From: UBA2336 sp049306095
Lineage (GTDB): Bacteria; Bacteroidota; Bacteroidia; Cytophagales; Cyclobacteriaceae
Direction: 5' to 3'
Assembly: GCA_049306095.1 (NCBI GenBank)
Contig: JBAQPU010000003.1
Span: forward strand, 1-64,000
Length of the DNA stretch: 64,000 nucleotides
The stretch's first letter is position 1. The number at the start of each line of letters is the position of its first letter. Below, piece by piece: positions 16,004-24,549 of this stretch. A model generated the notes under the pieces. It made no database searches, had not been told where the DNA came from, and was given only the letters and a program-made list of their open reading frames with translations. Made by a program: the position numbers and the translations under genes.

Positions 16004-17720
16004 AACTTTTCTTGATTGTCTGTTTTAGTTTGTCAAAGATATTCTTGTTCAGTTCAATGCTGGTTTCCAGTTCCAGTATTTTTGTACGGCCGTCAAACTC
16101 AAAGAAATTTTTGAGTGTGTTTTTAATCTTCCGTTTGTTGTCAAGCTTCAGGTAATCAAAGTCAAATTCTTCGCAAAGCTTTTGAGCATTCAACGCCTGT
16201 TTGGTAATGAAGTACTCGTCACGTTCGGGTAACGAGCCGGGGCCGTCAATCATATTGAAAATAATTCCCCCATGATTATTGAGCACCACCACCCGAAGGT
16301 TCGGCAAATCGTAATTATGCCAAAAGGCATTGCGATCGTAGAAGAAGGCCAGGTCACCGGTAATGAGCACGTTTGGTAATTCATTCATGAGTGAATGGCC
16401 CACGGCAGTACTGGTGCATCCGTCAATGCCGCTGGTACCGCGATTGGAGAATACGTTAATGTTCTTATTGAAATCATTTAATCCGATCAGGTTAGCATAG
16501 CGCACACTCATGCTGTTGGCCAGGTGCACATTGCCAAGAGGGGGGAGGTTTCTTAATACCTCATGAACCAATTCAAGTTCTCCGAATGCTTCGGTGGGCA
16601 AAAATTCTTTCAGGCAACGAACGGCCCTGCGCTCTTCTACTTCCCAAAGTTTCTGATAGTTTACTTTCTTCTGATTCTCAAATGCTTTTGATTTAACAAT
16701 CGTCTGAAGTGATTCAAAAAAATTAGCAGGTGTAGTATTCAACACACGGGTAATGCTTTGAAAGGGATCGGCAACCGAACCGGCAGGTTGAATGTGCCAG
16801 TGTTCTTTTGGTGAATATTTCCGAAGAAATAGTTTTAAATTTTTTGAGATGACCGATTTTCCGAACGTGATGAGTAATTCCGGTCGCAGACTTTTTTTAA
16901 CACCATCGGGTGCCTGTCCCAGGAAAACATCACTATGCCGGATAACCTGTTCAATTGAATTGAGGTTAGCGATAATGTCACCTACCACCGGAATGGCCTG
17001 AAGTTTTAAAAAATTCGAAAGCGATACCAGCAGGGTATTGTCATACTCGTGTTGGCCGGCCACGATCAGAATTTTGGTGTACTGGTTCATTTCCTGAAGC
17101 AGGTTTTCAACCTGTTCGGGCGGTAACGCGTACTGAGTAAGAACCTGCCCGATTACGCGAACGTCATTCGAAAAACCAATTTTCTCTTTTGGTTCGGGAT
17201 ATAAGGGTTCACGAAACGGGGCGTTGATGTGAACCGGGCCACGGGGCTCTTCTAACGAGAGGTTAATGGCTTCATTGACAATTCTGTTGATGGCCCACAA
17301 ACTGTCGGGGTGATCATATTCCTGTGGAAGCTGAAATGATTTTTTAACATGGCTCCCGAAAATTCCCTGCTGATGAATGGTTTGTCCATCGTGCTGTGCA
17401 ATCCATTCAGCCGGGCGATCAGCCGTGAAGATGACCAGCGGAGTTTGTGAGAAAAACGCCTCCGCAACGGCTGGCGAGAAATTGTACGCAGCGGTTCCTG
17501 AAGTGCAGACCATGACCGAAGAAGTGCCTGATTGCTGGGCCATTCCCAGGGCAACAAACCCTGCACTGCGCTCATCGCTGAACGTGCGTGCTGTAATTTT
17601 TGAATGGCGGATAAACGCTACGGTGAGCGGGGCACACCGCGAACCGGGACAAAGGACTACGTTAGTTAAGTTTTTTCGCGCGCAAAGTTCAGCAATATCG
17701 TAAATGGGTTGGAGGCGCAC
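15993..17720 (-). CDS. menD: 2-Succinyl-5-enolpyruvyl-6-hydroxy-3-cyclohexene-1-carboxylate synthase (MenD)
   Basis: The 575-residue protein is a full-length thiamine-diphosphate enzyme that joins isochorismate and 2-oxoglutarate. It shows the N-terminal 'NVVLCPGSRCAPLTVAF', 'VCTSGTAAYNFSPAVAEAF', 'FTADRPAEW' and 'GPVHINAPFREPLYP'. In the C-terminal ThDP domain are 'SNRGTSGIDGCTSTAVG', the GD...N motif in 'LITGDLAFFYDRN', and 'NNHGGIIF'. It starts at a GTG one base after the menF stop and overlaps menB at its end. Confidence 0.96.
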   Translation of the reverse strand: MRLQPIYDIAELCARKNLTNVVLCPGSRCAPLTVAFIRHSKITARTFSDERSAGFVALGMAQQSGTSSVMVCTSGTAAYNFSPAVAEAFFSQTPLVIFTADRPAEWIAQHDGQTIHQQGIFGSHVKKSFQLPQEYDHPDSLWAINRIVNEAINLSLEEPRGPVHINAPFREPLYPEPKEKIGFSNDVRVIGQVLTQYALPPEQVENLLQEMNQYTKILIVAGQHEYDNTLLVSLSNFLKLQAIPVVGDIIANLNSIEQVIRHSDVFLGQAPDGVKKSLRPELLITFGKSVISKNLKLFLRKYSPKEHWHIQPAGSVADPFQSITRVLNTTPANFFESLQTIVKSKAFENQKKVNYQKLWEVEERRAVRCLKEFLPTEAFGELELVHEVLRNLPPLGNVHLANSMSVRYANLIGLNDFNKNINVFSNRGTSGIDGCTSTAVGHSLMNELPNVLITGDLAFFYDRNAFWHNYDLPNLRVVVLNNHGGIIFNMIDGPGSLPERDEYFITKQALNAQKLCEEFDFDYLKLDNKRKIKNTLKNFFEFDGRTKILELETSIELNKNIFDKLKQTIKKSYEL

Positions 17721-17721
17721 G

Positions 17722-18921
17722 TTACAGGATCACGTTCAGCAAGGTGTTTAATTTCATTTCAGTTTCGTCCCATTCATGTTCCGGGACCGAGTCGGCCGTA
17801 ACACCGGCTCCCGCATACACGAGCGCCTGCTTTTCAAGCACCTGCATGCAGCGCAGGTTAACAAAAATAGCGATGTTATTGTAGAGGTTCACAGGCCCGA
17901 GGTAACCCGAATAAAATTCGCGATCATATCCTTCTTCCTGCAATAAGAATTCACGAGACGTTTCAAGAGGCATGCCGCATACAGCCGATGTCGGGTGCAG
18001 TAAGTCTAACATAACCGAACCAAGTTGCGGAAAGTTTGTAGCCTTCATATCCACCGAAAACTCCGTTTTTAAGTGCATCAGGTTTCCGGCCACAACGGTT
18101 TTAGGGCCATGTTCTTCAAATTCGCGCAACCTGATTTTTTTAAAGTTATTGATGATGTAACGGCCAACCAATGCCTGCTCTTCAATTTCCTTTTGTGTCC
18201 ACGCAACATTTTTGAGGTTTATACCATCTTCAAAAACTTTGGTTCCGGCCAGTGCTACCGTTCGAAAAATCTGCTGGTTCTCCACACTCACCAGAACTTC
18301 GGGGGTGGCCCCGAGCCAGGTGCCAATGGTGGGTATGCTGATGCACGAAACCATGGCGTTGGGGTAGGCCTTGCATAACTTTTGAAAGGCATCGATGCAA
18401 TCAAATGATTCAGGCAAACGGATGGACTTGAAACGTGACGGAACAATTTTTTCGAATCGGCCGGTTTCAATTTGCTCCACACTCGTCTTCACCAATCGTT
18501 CAAAGTTTTCTTTACTGATTGAATTTCCTGTAAGCTTTTTCACCGAAAAGTGTGGCAGAACTTTGCCTGCTGGTGCCTTGGGAAGAACTTCCTGCAGCCA
18601 GTTTATTGAAGAAACTTCGGAAGGTTTTTGAGGCACGGCCAGGCGGCCATGCTGAAAGGTGAATGATAAATCAGCTTTCAAAAAATGAGATTGTCTTTGT
18701 TTGTCGAAGGGCGAAAAGATAAAGCCCTCTGGAAGTTCTTCTAACGCGGCCTCCGGTTTTGCACAGGTAAAGGAGATGATCAGGTTCTTAGTGTGAACGT
18801 TGGGTAATCGCCACAAGGCAAAAGAATAGTCGCTCAGTTGTGCGTGGTTGAGCAGTACATGAAAGAGTTCTTCTTCTTTCTGCCCTGTCTGAAATGCGGA
18901 TGTCTTTACCGGTTCAGCCAT
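17722..18921 (-). CDS. menF: Isochorismate synthase (MenF)
   Basis: The 399-residue protein is a chorismate-utilising enzyme that converts chorismate to isochorismate, the first committed step of menaquinone synthesis. Its C-terminal domain carries the family blocks 'KIVPSRFKSI' near 160, 'FRTVALAGTKVF' near 225, 'EFSVDMK' near 286, 'LHPTSAVCGMP' near 309 and 'REFYSGYLGPV' near 336. It is placed between the thioesterase gene (stop and start directly adjoining) and menD, which makes isochorismate, not anthranilate or aminodeoxychorismate, the expected product. Confidence 0.93.
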   Translation of the reverse strand: MAEPVKTSAFQTGQKEEELFHVLLNHAQLSDYSFALWRLPNVHTKNLIISFTCAKPEAALEELPEGFIFSPFDKQRQSHFLKADLSFTFQHGRLAVPQKPSEVSSINWLQEVLPKAPAGKVLPHFSVKKLTGNSISKENFERLVKTSVEQIETGRFEKIVPSRFKSIRLPESFDCIDAFQKLCKAYPNAMVSCISIPTIGTWLGATPEVLVSVENQQIFRTVALAGTKVFEDGINLKNVAWTQKEIEEQALVGRYIINNFKKIRLREFEEHGPKTVVAGNLMHLKTEFSVDMKATNFPQLGSVMLDLLHPTSAVCGMPLETSREFLLQEEGYDREFYSGYLGPVNLYNNIAIFVNLRCMQVLEKQALVYAGAGVTADSVPEHEWDETEMKLNTLLNVIL

Positions 18922-19347
18922 CTATCGCTTATCAATAACAGCCATCGTAATCCGGCTGATACACACTAATTCTTTTTGTTCGTTTGTAATTTTTATTTCC
19001 CAAACCTGGGTTTTCTTACCAACATGAATAGGCTTTGTGATGCCTGTTACAAAACCTGATTTTACACTTTTTATATGGTTGGCGTTGATGTCTAACCCTA
19101 CGCAATACTGTTTGGTGGTATCCACACAGCAGGTGGCTGCAACACTTCCCAGGGTTTCGGCCAGGGTAACCGATGCCCCACCATGAAGCAGTCCAAGCGG
19201 CTGATGGGTACGGCTATCCACCGGCATGCGCGCCTCAATAAAATCGTCACCCATAGCGGTGAGCTCAATGCCCAGGTGTGCCACCATGGTATTGGCAAAC
19301 ATTTTATTGAGCATCTCTACTGTTGCACCCGGATTAAAAAGTGGCAT
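18922..19347 (-). CDS. Hotdog-fold thioesterase, probably DHNA-CoA thioesterase (MenI-like)
   Basis: The 141-residue hotdog protein has the PaaI/YdiI-type pattern: 'VDSRTHQPLGLLHGGASVTLAETLGSVAA', here with the HGG turn near residue 56 and the catalytic glutamate in 'LAETLG' near 63, and later 'LDINANHIKSVKSG'. Enzymes of this type hydrolyse acyl-CoA. As the first gene of the men operon, immediately before menF, it most likely releases 1,4-dihydroxy-2-naphthoate from its CoA ester. That function is inferred from context. Nearby menA, menC and menH are absent and must lie elsewhere. Confidence 0.82.
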   Translation of the reverse strand: MPLFNPGATVEMLNKMFANTMVAHLGIELTAMGDDFIEARMPVDSRTHQPLGLLHGGASVTLAETLGSVAATCCVDTTKQYCVGLDINANHIKSVKSGFVTGITKPIHVGKKTQVWEIKITNEQKELVCISRITMAVIDKR

Positions 19348-19389
19348 TGTGGTTTATTTCCCTATTTTTGCGGCCAAAATAGCTGAAAA

Positions 19390-20028
19390 TTGAACACCAA
19401 AAAAATATACGTTGTTCGCCACGGCCAAACGGATTTGAATCTGAAGGGTATTGTTCAAGGCAGCGGAGTCAACAGTAGTTTGAATGAAACGGGAAAGGCA
19501 CAGGCGTTCGCTTTTTTTGAAGCATACCGGCATATACCGTTCAATAAAATTTATACGTCAGCACTCAGGAGAACTCAGGAAACGGTTGAGCCCTTTAACG
19601 TTCTTAACATCCCCACTGAAGCTCTCCCGGGATTGAACGAAATCAGTTGGGGAAAGAAGGAGGGGCAGCCCATTACACCCGAAGAGGATGCGTATTATCA
19701 CCACATGCTGCGGGAGTGGCAGAATGGAAACACATCGTTGAGAATTGAGGGAGGAGAAAGTCCTGATGAAGTGGTTGCCCGGATGAAACCGGCTGTTGAT
19801 CACGTCATGAGCCAAGGGGATGAAAAGACAATTCTTATTTGCATGCATGGCCGTGCCATCCGGATTTTGCTGTGCTATTTATTACACTATCCGTTGCGGA
19901 GCATGGATATGTTTGAACACGAAAATGCTTGCTTGTATATTTTGAATTATACCGGCTCCATGTTTAGTGTGGAGTTGTATAATAATGTGGATCATCTGCA
20001 GAGTTTGAAAGCAGCGTGTAAGGTATAA
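19390..20028 (+). CDS. Histidine phosphatase family protein (PhoE/GpmB-like)
   Basis: The 212-residue cytoplasmic protein has the phosphoglycerate-mutase-like core: 'YVVRHGQTDLNLKGIVQGSG' with the catalytic histidine at 11, 'YTSALRRTQET' near 57, 'EISWGKKEGQP' near 83 and the second histidine in 'ICMHGRAIRILL' near 155. The start appears to be a TTG. It is divergent from the men operon, 42 bp from the thioesterase start, with a TAnnTTTG-like box (TATTTTTG) at 19363-19370. A broad sugar-phosphate or alpha-ribazole-phosphate phosphatase activity is possible; the substrate is unknown. Confidence 0.85.
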   Translation: MNTKKIYVVRHGQTDLNLKGIVQGSGVNSSLNETGKAQAFAFFEAYRHIPFNKIYTSALRRTQETVEPFNVLNIPTEALPGLNEISWGKKEGQPITPEEDAYYHHMLREWQNGNTSLRIEGGESPDEVVARMKPAVDHVMSQGDEKTILICMHGRAIRILLCYLLHYPLRSMDMFEHENACLYILNYTGSMFSVELYNNVDHLQSLKAACKV

Positions 20029-20033
20029 AGGCC

Positions 20034-21527
20034 CTATTCTCCATGCTCCTTTAACTGCGTTAGCGCAGATTTCGCCTTGCTGTCAATACTATTTTTGTAC
20101 TCGTGCTTTTTATAGGTGAGTGCTTTTTCAAAATACTCTTTGGCTTCTGTATGTTGTTGCAGTTCCATCAGCAAGTAACCAAGTTGTAAGCATGCATTAG
20201 GGGCGTAGTACCAGTTCTCATCACCCTGTTTGTGGATGGTTTCCAGGTAATCTTTTTTTGCATCGGCAACCGATCCGCTTTTATGGGCCAGGCGTGCTTT
20301 ACGGTAGGTAAATTCTATTTTTTCTTTTGGGGTTGAAAGTTCTCGTTCAGTAACAGAGGAAGCAATTTTTCGTGCCTGGTCATAGTATCCACCATCGGTA
20401 GCGTAGCGTATTTTCGAGAGTTTAACATTTGGATAGCCCTCGATCAGGTTCCGGGCGGCATACTTATCAGCCTCAGATGACTCCCTGCCTTCTTCTTTCG
20501 CGCGATTGAAATATTTCGCTGCTTTGGATGGGTTTTCTGACAGCCAATAACAGATGCCTGTTTTATAGTATGAATCCTTGATGTAATTCTGTCCGCTGTA
20601 ATTGTCCAGAAATTTCTGAAAGGATCTAATGGACGATTCATATTCACCCTTGTGTAGGTACACCTCACCCAACTGATAAAAGAGGTATGGAATTCGTAAT
20701 CCGGCATTACCATCCTTTAGGCGGGTAAGATAGGTGAGTGCTTTTTCACTTTGCGAATTTTTAATGGCAACAGAAGCGCCCAGGAAAAGGGCCAGGTTTT
20801 GAGCGGGGTGCTGCCGGACGATTTCATCAAAGCCGGCAGCGGCAGATTCTGTTTGCTGCAAAATAAACCCACGGAATAAGTTAGCGAGCAACGCGGTTTC
20901 CAGGGATAACCTGGGGCAATTGTTCATGACATATTGTAGATCTTGTAACCCGGTTTCTATCGAACCCTCCATGTTCAGCACGTTCATTACCCATTGATAT
21001 TTTTCAGGCACCGACCCCAGCATGATTTCGAGGAGGCCGGACGACTTTTTAATCGGAATAAAACCGGGCGATTTTTTCTTGCACTCCTGAACAGCAAGAT
21101 AAGCCTGACGGATGTTCCAGGCGGCATCAAACTCATGACCGAATTTGAGGTAGGTGAAGGCCCACTGTAACCGAAGTTCAGCAAGAGCGAACAAAGCGTC
21201 AGCGGTTAGGGGCTCTATACGCTCGAGTTGGTCGAGCCTTTTTTCGTACTCCACCTCATAGATATCAAATTTACCTTCATCTTCCGTAACCAAAAGTTCA
21301 AGGGCATCGGCTAATGAGGCAACATATATTTGTTCGGGTGTTTTAATCTCGTTGAGCAGCGTTCTTGCTTCATCTACCTGAAGATTCAGAACCCGGGTGT
21401 AAGCCCGATTCAGTTTTTCATCGGCAAGCCATTGCTTTTCTTGACCGTAACAGAACAGTGAACATAAAAAAAGACAGGCCGTTAAACCTGTCTTTTTTAA
21501 ATCGGGTATGGTGTTGTTGTTATTCAA
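20034..21527 (-). CDS. Secreted TPR-repeat protein
   Basis: The protein of about 497 residues has a signal peptide (LKKTGLTACLFLCSLFCYGQ) followed by tetratricopeptide-like helical pairs to the C-terminus, for example 'FYQLGEVYLHKGEYESSIRS', 'YYKTGICYWLSENPSKAAKY' and 'CLQLGYLLMELQQHTEAKEY'. I place the start at the TTG at 21527, which overlaps the stop of the upstream gene and precedes the leader by ten residues. An ATG exists at 21590 but lies deep inside that gene. The codons for the signal peptide also form a terminator-like hairpin. A role as an outer-membrane or periplasmic scaffold is likely; no specific function is visible. Confidence 0.75.
   Translation of the reverse strand: MNNNNTIPDLKKTGLTACLFLCSLFCYGQEKQWLADEKLNRAYTRVLNLQVDEARTLLNEIKTPEQIYVASLADALELLVTEDEGKFDIYEVEYEKRLDQLERIEPLTADALFALAELRLQWAFTYLKFGHEFDAAWNIRQAYLAVQECKKKSPGFIPIKKSSGLLEIMLGSVPEKYQWVMNVLNMEGSIETGLQDLQYVMNNCPRLSLETALLANLFRGFILQQTESAAAGFDEIVRQHPAQNLALFLGASVAIKNSQSEKALTYLTRLKDGNAGLRIPYLFYQLGEVYLHKGEYESSIRSFQKFLDNYSGQNYIKDSYYKTGICYWLSENPSKAAKYFNRAKEEGRESSEADKYAARNLIEGYPNVKLSKIRYATDGGYYDQARKIASSVTERELSTPKEKIEFTYRKARLAHKSGSVADAKKDYLETIHKQGDENWYYAPNACLQLGYLLMELQQHTEAKEYFEKALTYKKHEYKNSIDSKAKSALTQLKEHGE
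21466..21498 (-). terminator. Terminator-like hairpin within the TPR-protein leader
   Basis: On the minus strand AAGACAGG pairs with CCTGTCTT around an 8-base loop and is followed by more T residues, a text-book rho-independent terminator about 20 bases after the stop of the coiled-coil gene. The same bases encode 'KKTGLTACLFL' of the downstream signal peptide. It may act as an attenuator between the two genes, or terminate in both directions, since the plus strand also shows a T-run. Confidence 0.6.
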
Positions 21528-22326
21528 CTGTTTTTCTTCTTCTGGTAGGAGCGGGTGCAGCGCCTGCCTTTTTAGGCTTATCGCTTTCATCCAACGACTC
21601 CATATCTACATCGGCTAAGATACGACCGGAATGTTCATCGATTACAATTTTCTTTTTCTCACGGATTTCAGCAATTTTTTGAGGCGGGATAACAATGTTA
21701 CAGCCCTCGGCCGCACCGCGAACAACCCGAACTACCGCCAGGCCATTGGATAAGCTGCTGCGCAGTCGGTCGTAATGTTTTAGGAGGTTTTTATCTTCGA
21801 TTTTCTTGATGGCCTTTTCGCGTTCGGCCAGTAATTTCTTTTCTTCTTCTTCGCTCTCAGCCAGAATATCGCTGAGTTCTTTCTTCTTATTATCGAGGTG
21901 TTCTTTTCGTTCTTTGATCAGGGTATCTGTTTTCTCGATTTCTGCTTTTTTAGCGGCTGTCAGTTCTTTTCCTTCCTTCACTTTCTTCTCACAAATCTGA
22001 ATTTCAAGTTCCTGAAGTTCAACCTCTTTGGTGATGGCATCGAACTCGCGGTTGTTGCGTACGTTCTTTTGCTGTTCTCCGTATTTTTTAATCAGCTTTT
22101 CAGCTTCTTTTGCTCCTTCTTTACTTTTCTTGATGTTCTCTTCGATTTCCTTCAGCTCGGTCTGGTGGCGGGCCAGGCGTGTATCGTATCCGATCATTTC
22201 ATCTTCCAGGTCCTGTACTTCGTCTGGCAGATCGCCTCTTAATTTCTTTAATTCGTCCAGTTTGGTGTCGATGGTTTGTAGTTTTACAAGCGCTTCGAGT
22301 TTTTGTGCTACTGTTTGAGTTTCCAT
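21520..22326 (-). CDS. Coiled-coil protein with degenerate C4-type zinc ribbon
   Basis: The 268-residue protein is a long antiparallel coiled coil (residues about 5-180, very rich in K and E) followed by the domain that in relatives is a C4 zinc ribbon. The ribbon scaffold is clear ('NIVIPPQKIAEIREKKKIVI', 'SGRILAD'), but only one of the four usual cysteines remains: the first pair reads AAEGC and the second reads IDEHS. After the ribbon comes a lysine-rich tail (PTRRRKTVE). Relatives have been linked to RNA or ribosome functions without firm proof. It follows the NIF3 gene by 6 bp, as in many Bacteroidota. Confidence 0.83.
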   Translation of the reverse strand: METQTVAQKLEALVKLQTIDTKLDELKKLRGDLPDEVQDLEDEMIGYDTRLARHQTELKEIEENIKKSKEGAKEAEKLIKKYGEQQKNVRNNREFDAITKEVELQELEIQICEKKVKEGKELTAAKKAEIEKTDTLIKERKEHLDNKKKELSDILAESEEEEKKLLAEREKAIKKIEDKNLLKHYDRLRSSLSNGLAVVRVVRGAAEGCNIVIPPQKIAEIREKKKIVIDEHSGRILADVDMESLDESDKPKKAGAAPAPTRRRKTVE

Positions 22327-22332
22327 TAATTT

Positions 22333-23427
22333 TTAGAGATATCGTATCGGATTCGTGTCGGTAGTAGAAAAATTGAGCGCAAAAGTAGGAAATTTTTCTT
22401 TTAAAAGCTCTAAAATCAGCTCTTTCGTAAAAACCTCACTTTCATAGTGCCCAATGTCGGCAATGGCGATTTTGCCATCAGCATCAAAGAATTCGTGGTA
22501 TTTGAAGTCAGCCGTAATAAAGAAATCGGCCCCGGCTTTTATGGCTTGTGGGAGAAGAAAACTTCCGGATCCACCGCAAATAGCCACCTTTTTCACTTTT
22601 TTGTCCGGTAAACGGGTATACCGGAGGGTGGTCAAGTTCATACTATTTTTCAAACGCTTTAAAAATTCCATTGGTTCCAGCGGGTTCTCAAGCTCACCAA
22701 CCATTCCGGCTCCAACTTCCTGATTTTCATTGCTTAGCGCTGTTAAATAATAAGCAACTTCTTCATAAGGATGGACTTTTTTTAATGCGCTCGTAACAGT
22801 AGCCTCAAAGTGAGACGGAAAAATAACCTCTATCCGGGTTTCCTGTACATACTCTTGCTCGTTTTTCTTACCGATGTGGGGGGCAGCGTTTTCATTCGGC
22901 ATAAAAGTTCCTGTACCCTCCATCCGGAAACTGCAGTTTTTATAATTACCGATTTGCCCCGCACCGGCCTGGTGAAGAGCCATCAGTACAGCTTCAACGT
23001 TTGGATGAGGGACAAAGGTGACTAGTTTAGAAAGTGTTTCTTTTTTAGGGACGAGAATGCGGAGATTTTTCAGCCCAATTTTTTCACCGATTTTCCGGTT
23101 CACACCCGTGTGAACATTATCAAGGTTGGTGTGGAGGGCATACAAGGCGATGTTATTCCGTATCGCCTTAATCACCGTACGCTCAACATAATTACTGCCG
23201 GTTAATTTCTTCAATCCTTTGAATATGATCGGATGATGTGCCACCACCATAGTCATACCCCGATCGATTGCCTCCTGTACAACCTCTTCCGTGCAATCGA
23301 GGGTTACCAACACGCCTGTAATTTCCTGAGAAGGTTCACCGGTAAGGAGCCCCGAATTGTCGTATGATTCCTGGTAGGCGCGTGGCGCAAGCGATTCAAG
23401 ATAACTGGTGATGTCTTTTACTTTCAT
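22333..23427 (-). CDS. NIF3 / GTP cyclohydrolase I type 2-like dinuclear metal protein
   Basis: The protein of about 364 residues is the long form of the NIF3 (YbgI) family, with a PII-like insert at about 130-230. Metal ligands appear as 'VVAHHPIIFKG' near 63, 'ALHTNLD' near 99, and in the C-terminal half 'ADFKYHEFFDA' and 'DIGHYESEVF'. The ATG at 23427 (MKVKDITSYLE) matches the family start; the frame is open eight codons further. The hexameric family has a dinuclear metal site and no settled enzymatic role. It is co-transcribed with the coiled-coil gene at 21520 and divergent from lpxK. Confidence 0.92.
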   Translation of the reverse strand: MKVKDITSYLESLAPRAYQESYDNSGLLTGEPSQEITGVLVTLDCTEEVVQEAIDRGMTMVVAHHPIIFKGLKKLTGSNYVERTVIKAIRNNIALYALHTNLDNVHTGVNRKIGEKIGLKNLRILVPKKETLSKLVTFVPHPNVEAVLMALHQAGAGQIGNYKNCSFRMEGTGTFMPNENAAPHIGKKNEQEYVQETRIEVIFPSHFEATVTSALKKVHPYEEVAYYLTALSNENQEVGAGMVGELENPLEPMEFLKRLKNSMNLTTLRYTRLPDKKVKKVAICGGSGSFLLPQAIKAGADFFITADFKYHEFFDADGKIAIADIGHYESEVFTKELILELLKEKFPTFALNFSTTDTNPIRYL

Positions 23428-23502
23428 TTTTTTGGAGTAGACAATACTCACAGGTTAGTTGTATTTTTGTGAGAATCATTAAGCAAAACTACACTTTTAT
23501 TC

Positions 23503-24549
23503 ATGCCGGTTCTCAGGTTTTTGCTGTTCCCCTTCGCCCTGGTTTACGATGTTGTCATGGACATTCGTAACCGGTTATACGACATGAAGCTGAAGCCGTC
23601 AACTTCTTTTGATCTTCCGGTAATCAGTGTCGGAAATCTGGCAGTGGGCGGTACAGGAAAAACTCCGCTTACCGAGCATTTAATTCGCATTTTATCTCCA
23701 CAGTATAAGGTGGTAACGCTTAGCCGCGGATATGGCAGAAAAACGAAAGGCTTTCGGATTGCCAACCAACAGGATAACGCCCGTACAATAGGAGACGAGC
23801 CGTACCAGATTTACCAAAAATTCGCACCGGCCGTTCAGGTTACGGTTGGCGAAGAACGTGCGTTGGCTATTCCCACGATTTTGCAGGAGGTAGAGGGAAC
23901 CGATGTGATTATTTTGGACGATGCTTTTCAGCATAGAAGTGTTGTGCCGGGACTCAGCATTTTATTATCGGAGTATCACCGCCCCTTTTACCATGACCAC
24001 GTGTTACCATATGGCCGGTTGAGAGAAGGCCCGGAAGGCGCCAGTCGTGCCGATGCCATTGTTATTACCAAGTGCCCTTCACATTTGGAAGAAGAAGAAC
24101 TGATGAATATTGAACACGAGGTTCGAACATATTCTTCCAAGCCCGTCTTTTTTTCAAAAATCCGGTATGGCGAACCGGTAGCCTTTGGAGATGTTTCTAA
24201 AAGTCTTTCGGTCAACGTTATCTTACTTTCAGGCATTGCCAACGCGCATATTCTGGAAGACTATATTGCAAAAACCTTTACACTCATCAAGCATGTTGCC
24301 TTTCGCGATCATTATGTTTTTAAGGCTTCTGATCTGAAAGCGGTTGAGCGCCTGCTTCAAAAGCACTCCACTTCCGTTAGCATTATTACTACCGAAAAAG
24401 ACAAGGTAAAACTCGAAAGTGATGAGCTGAAACCCATCCTCTCACGTCTTCCGATTTTTTATTTACCCATCGAGACAGAATTTTTAAGAAATGGAGCGGA
24501 TTTTGATGCGCTGGTGACGTCTTTCATGAATAGTTTTAACCGTGAGTAA
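23503..24549 (+). CDS. lpxK: Tetraacyldisaccharide 4'-kinase (LpxK)
   Basis: The 348-residue protein phosphorylates the lipid A disaccharide at the inner membrane. It has the N-terminal hydrophobic anchor (VLRFLLFPFALVYDVVMDI), the P-loop 'VGNLAVGGTGKTPLTEHL' near 46, 'TLSRGYGRKTKGF' near 74, 'GDEPYQIYQ' near 94 and 'IILDDAFQHRSV' near 134. The length is usual for the family. Its stop overlaps the GTG start of the putative porin by 8 bases, so the two are translationally coupled, linking lipid A synthesis with an outer-membrane barrel. Confidence 0.96.
   Translation: MPVLRFLLFPFALVYDVVMDIRNRLYDMKLKPSTSFDLPVISVGNLAVGGTGKTPLTEHLIRILSPQYKVVTLSRGYGRKTKGFRIANQQDNARTIGDEPYQIYQKFAPAVQVTVGEERALAIPTILQEVEGTDVIILDDAFQHRSVVPGLSILLSEYHRPFYHDHVLPYGRLREGPEGASRADAIVITKCPSHLEEEELMNIEHEVRTYSSKPVFFSKIRYGEPVAFGDVSKSLSVNVILLSGIANAHILEDYIAKTFTLIKHVAFRDHYVFKASDLKAVERLLQKHSTSVSIITTEKDKVKLESDELKPILSRLPIFYLPIETEFLRNGADFDALVTSFMNSFNRE

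Noticed and set aside
15623..16015. 130-codon frame opposite menB
   Set aside because: It is a shadow of menB with no start signal and no domain.
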